The notes under the pieces were generated by a model. The model was not told where the DNA came from and did not search any database. It saw nothing but the letters and a program-made list of their open reading frames with translations. A DNA stretch of 64,000 nucleotides from Streptomyces sp. NBC_00459 (GTDB lineage: Bacteria > Actinomycetota > Actinomycetes > Streptomycetales > Streptomycetaceae). This document shows, piece by piece, positions 61,259-64,000 of the stretch. The stretch lies in NCBI RefSeq assembly GCF_036013955.1, contig NZ_CP107903.1, positions 7,688,001-7,752,000 of the forward strand, read 5' to 3'. Each line of letters opens with the position of its first letter. Positions within the stretch are counted from its first letter, which is position 1. A program made the position numbers and the translations under genes.

Positions 61259-64000
61259 TTAGCCATTCGCCGCCGAGAAGACAACGGAGAATTCAGCGGG
61301 CTGAACCCGCAGCAGGTACTGGGCAAGCGTGCCCGGCCCGCACGACTGCGAGCCGATGCCCTGCTGCCCGTGGTCGAGGTTGACCCACACGGTGTCGCCG
61401 GGTGTGAGGTCGGTGAGGTGGCCGGCCGCGTCGAGCTGCTCGCTGGTCCAGCGGCGGGCCGTGAACCAGAACTCCGGGTCGCCGTCGATCCGCAGCCCGC
61501 CGAGCTCCGCCCAGCGGACGTCGGCGCGGGCGCCGTTCTCCTGGGGGCGGACGTAGGGAGTCTGGAGGTCGTCCACCGTGGACTCCCAACGGCCCAGCAT
61601 GGAGGCCGACTTGGTGTCGGGGTAGCCCTCGCCCGGGCCACCGCCGAACCAGGTCACCCGGTCCGCGCCCGACAGGCCCAGAAGGATCCCGAGCCTCGGC
61701 AGGGGCAGTGTCCAGTCGCCCTCCGGGACGACCGACACGGTCAGCTTCAGCTTGTCCCCGTCGGACGTCCAGCGGTACACCGTGTTCAGGCCCACCTCGG
61801 CAGCGGCGGGCGCCACCCGGGTCCGTACGGTCAGCGAGTCCTCAGCCAACTCGACGGCGTCCAGGCGGTGTTGCATCCGGTGCAGGCCCAACTGCCGCCA
61901 GAGCATGCCGTAGCGCTCGTCCGGCTGCCAGGCGGCGCCGTCGTCGTTGTCGGTGGGCGCCCGCCACACGTCCAGCTTCGGGCCGATGACATCGACTCCG
62001 TTGATCGACATCAACGCGCCGGTCGAGGGGTTGAAAACGGCGGGACCGAGCATGATGCCGTCCCACTCGTCGCGGGCGGAAGACTCGCTCCCGGTGCTGA
62101 TCCGCACGAACCGGGACTCGGTGGGCCGTTCGCTCGCGGCGACGTTCACCAAGGTGCGTGCGTGGACCGGGAGTTGGCCCCAGGCCACCTGGTGTCCCTT
62201 CGCCCCCCAGGCCGAGTCCTCGGCCAGCAGCGCCCGTACCGTCCACTGCGACTCCGCACCGCCCCGCGCGTCCGTGGGCGGCTCGGGCAGCTTCACGTCC
62301 GCCGACTCGCCGGGGGCCAGGGACGCGGGCACCGCCAGGGTGCCGGTCTCGACCGCGACGCCGTCGACGTCGTACGACCACTCGAAGGTGAGCGCGGACA
62401 GGTCGGCGAAGTCGTACGCGTTGGTCACGCGCACGGTCCCGGCCGTGCCGTCGCCCCCGATGCGGACCGGCTCGATGACCTTCTTGAACTCGACCAGCCC
62501 CGGTGACGGCGTCCGGTCCGGGAAGATCAGCCCGTCGCAGACGAAGTTGCCGTCGTGCAGCTCCTCGCCGAAGTCGCCGCCGTACGCGTAGCCGAACCGC
62601 TCGTCCTTGATGCCGTGGTCGATCCACTCCCAGATGAAGCCGCCCTGGACGCGGTCGTGGGCCTCGAAGATCCGCTGGTAGTCGGCGATGCCGCCGGGGC
62701 CGTTGCCCATGGCGTGCCCGTACTCGCAGAGGATGAACGGGAGCCCGCGCCGCTTCTGCGTACCGCCGTCCAGACCCTGGCCGATGCGCTCGGTCTCCGC
62801 GTGGTCGGCGTACATGCGGGAGTACATGTCCGTGTCGCGGCAGTCCCAGTCGCCCTCGTAGTGCACGAGCCGGGAGCTGTCGCGGCTGTGGATCCACTGG
62901 GCCATGGCGGTCAGTCCGCGTCCGGTGCCGGCCTCGTTGCCCAGCGACCAGATGACGACCGACGGGTGGTTCTTGTCGCGCTCGACCATCCGGGACGCGC
63001 GGTCCAGGAGGGCCGGGGTCCAGCGGTCGTCGTCGACGGGGTTGTCGCGCCAGTTCTGTTCGTGGAAGCCGTGGGTCTCCAGGTCGCACTCGTCGATGAC
63101 CCACAGGCCGTACTCGTCGCACAGGTCGAGGAAGGCCGGGTGGGGTGGGTAGTGCGAGGTGCGGACGGCGTTCACGTTGTGCCGCTTCATCAGCAGCACG
63201 TCGGCCCGCATGGTCTCCAGGTCGAGGGAGCGGCCCTTCTCGGGGTGCCACTCGTGCCGGTTGACGCCCTTGAAGAGGACGGCCTTTCCGTTGACCTTGA
63301 TGAGTCCGTCGGCCAGTTCGACGGTACGGAAGCCGATGCGCAACGGCACCCGCTCACCGGCCGTGACCAGCACACCGTCGTACAGACGTGGTGTCTCGGC
63401 GGTCCACGGCTCGACCGGGACCGTCACCGGCTCGCCGGTCCTGACATCGATGTCCAACTCGGGGACGGTGACTCGCCCCTCAACGTCGGACTCGACACGG
63501 AGCGTGCCCTCGCCGGCCGTGTGGTCGTACGAGGAGTGCACGAAGAAGTCGAGAACACTGGCCGGCGGGCGGTGCAGCAGGGTGACGTCGCGGAAGATGC
63601 CCGGCAGCCACCACTGGTCCTGGTCCTCCAGGTAGGAGCCCGCCGACCACTGGTGGACCCGGACGGCGAGGACGTTGCCGCTGGGCTTCAGCAACTGCCC
63701 GACAGCGAACTCGTGCGCCAGCCGGGAGCCCTTGAACTCACCGATGTCCGTGCCGTTCAGCCACACCCGGGCACACGACTCGACCCCGTCGAAACGGAGC
63801 ACCGCCCCGCCGTCCGACAGGTCTGGCCAGTCGGACGGCAGGTCGAAGACGTGCAGGTGGTCGCCGGTCGGGTTCTCGGTGGGTACGCGCGGCGGGTCCA
63901 CCGGGAAGGGGTAGCGGACGTTGGTGTAGATCGGCGAACCGAACTTCCCGTCCCCCTGGAGGACCCAGTGACCGGGGACCGTCACCTCGGCCCAGTCCCC
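61259..64000 (-). CDS. GH2 beta-galactosidase (5' end outside window)
   Basis: The frame is open from the right window edge to the stop at 61259, giving 913 visible codons. The N-terminus, roughly the first 60-80 residues of a LacZ-type enzyme, is missing. The visible order is the sugar-binding jelly-roll (VPGHWVLQGDGKFGSPIYTN), immunoglobulin-like domain, TIM barrel with the acid/base glutamate in WSLGNEAGTG and the nucleophile in ILCEYGHAMGNG, then the C-terminal beta-sandwich domains with FGGGPGEGYPDTKSAS. It hydrolyses terminal beta-galactosides, presumably in the cytoplasm. With the exo-galactanase and lyase at 37-42 kb it would complete use of pectic galactan, though it is 19 kb away. 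Confidence 0.94.
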   Translation of the reverse strand, partial: GDWAEVTVPGHWVLQGDGKFGSPIYTNVRYPFPVDPPRVPTENPTGDHLHVFDLPSDWPDLSDGGAVLRFDGVESCARVWLNGTDIGEFKGSRLAHEFAVGQLLKPSGNVLAVRVHQWSAGSYLEDQDQWWLPGIFRDVTLLHRPPASVLDFFVHSSYDHTAGEGTLRVESDVEGRVTVPELDIDVRTGEPVTVPVEPWTAETPRLYDGVLVTAGERVPLRIGFRTVELADGLIKVNGKAVLFKGVNRHEWHPEKGRSLDLETMRADVLLMKRHNVNAVRTSHYPPHPAFLDLCDEYGLWVIDECDLETHGFHEQNWRDNPVDDDRWTPALLDRASRMVERDKNHPSVVIWSLGNEAGTGRGLTAMAQWIHSRDSSRLVHYEGDWDCRDTDMYSRMYADHAETERIGQGLDGGTQKRRGLPFILCEYGHAMGNGPGGIADYQRIFEAHDRVQGGFIWEWIDHGIKDERFGYAYGGDFGEELHDGNFVCDGLIFPDRTPSPGLVEFKKVIEPVRIGGDGTAGTVRVTNAYDFADLSALTFEWSYDVDGVAVETGTLAVPASLAPGESADVKLPEPPTDARGGAESQWTVRALLAEDSAWGAKGHQVAWGQLPVHARTLVNVAASERPTESRFVRISTGSESSARDEWDGIMLGPAVFNPSTGALMSINGVDVIGPKLDVWRAPTDNDDGAAWQPDERYGMLWRQLGLHRMQHRLDAVELAEDSLTVRTRVAPAAAEVGLNTVYRWTSDGDKLKLTVSVVPEGDWTLPLPRLGILLGLSGADRVTWFGGGPGEGYPDTKSASMLGRWESTVDDLQTPYVRPQENGARADVRWAELGGLRIDGDPEFWFTARRWTSEQLDAAGHLTDLTPGDTVWVNLDHGQQGIGSQSCGPGTLAQYLLRVQPAEFSVVFSAANG

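Overview
The window looks like a stretch of a Streptomyces (or very close actinomycete) chromosome. GC is high with strong G/C at third codon positions, many genes start with GTG, GGAGG-type ribosome binding sites are common, several secreted proteins have Tat or lipoprotein signals, and ricin-type lectin domains are fused to hydrolases. All calls come from reading the sequence by eye. No database search was run, so family names are recognition-level assignments.

Layout. (1) 1-5293, minus strand: a three-gene operon for a split Pls/PosA-type (poly-amino-acid synthetase-like) system: a membrane protein, a carrier-plus-acyltransferase membrane protein, and a separate adenylation protein cut by the window edge. 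(2) 5.9-12.7 kb: a YihY/BrkB membrane protein, an NmrA-type reductase with a divergent AraC regulator, a second AraC-type regulator, a VOC protein, a small secreted ricin-fold lectin and a carboxylesterase. (3) 12.9-19.7 kb: a compact cluster of GntR regulator, two-cluster ferredoxin, sulfonate/nitrate-type ABC importer and an AprA-like flavoprotein fused to HEAT repeats. It looks like an import-and-redox pathway of unknown substrate. (4) 19.9-25.0 kb: mmuM-type homocysteine methyltransferase divergent from an amino-acid permease, an amidase and an uncharacterised propeller-like protein.

(5) 25.3-43.0 kb: a plant cell-wall (pectin side-chain) locus. It has a sugar ABC importer, GH3, a sialidase-fold/ricin hydrolase, a LacI regulator, a beta-helix surface protein, two GH43 enzymes (arabinofuranosidase-like and exo-beta-1,3-galactanase-like), a PL4 rhamnogalacturonan lyase and a CE12 acetylesterase. 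Shared CGAAA/TTTCG palindromes sit before several of these genes and suggest one LacI regulon. A GH2 beta-galactosidase at the far right edge (61.3-64.0 kb) would fit the same diet. (6) 43.1-51.9 kb: LysE exporter, secreted proteins, alpha/beta hydrolase, an endonuclease/phosphatase-fold protein with a jacalin domain, a TnpB-like gene, and a Tat-exported PHP protein with a histidine-rich leader.

(7) 52.1-58.5 kb: a lower-GC accessory island with three TIR-domain proteins (one ThsB-like, one TIR-TPR, one TIR with a long unknown tail), a GNAT gene and two decayed transposase genes. One of these carries a perfect 28-copy 9-bp minisatellite. This is the most likely place for an undescribed, possibly anti-phage, system. 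(8) 58.5-61.2 kb: an ABC-2 exporter operon separated from the GH2 gene by a strong hairpin terminator.
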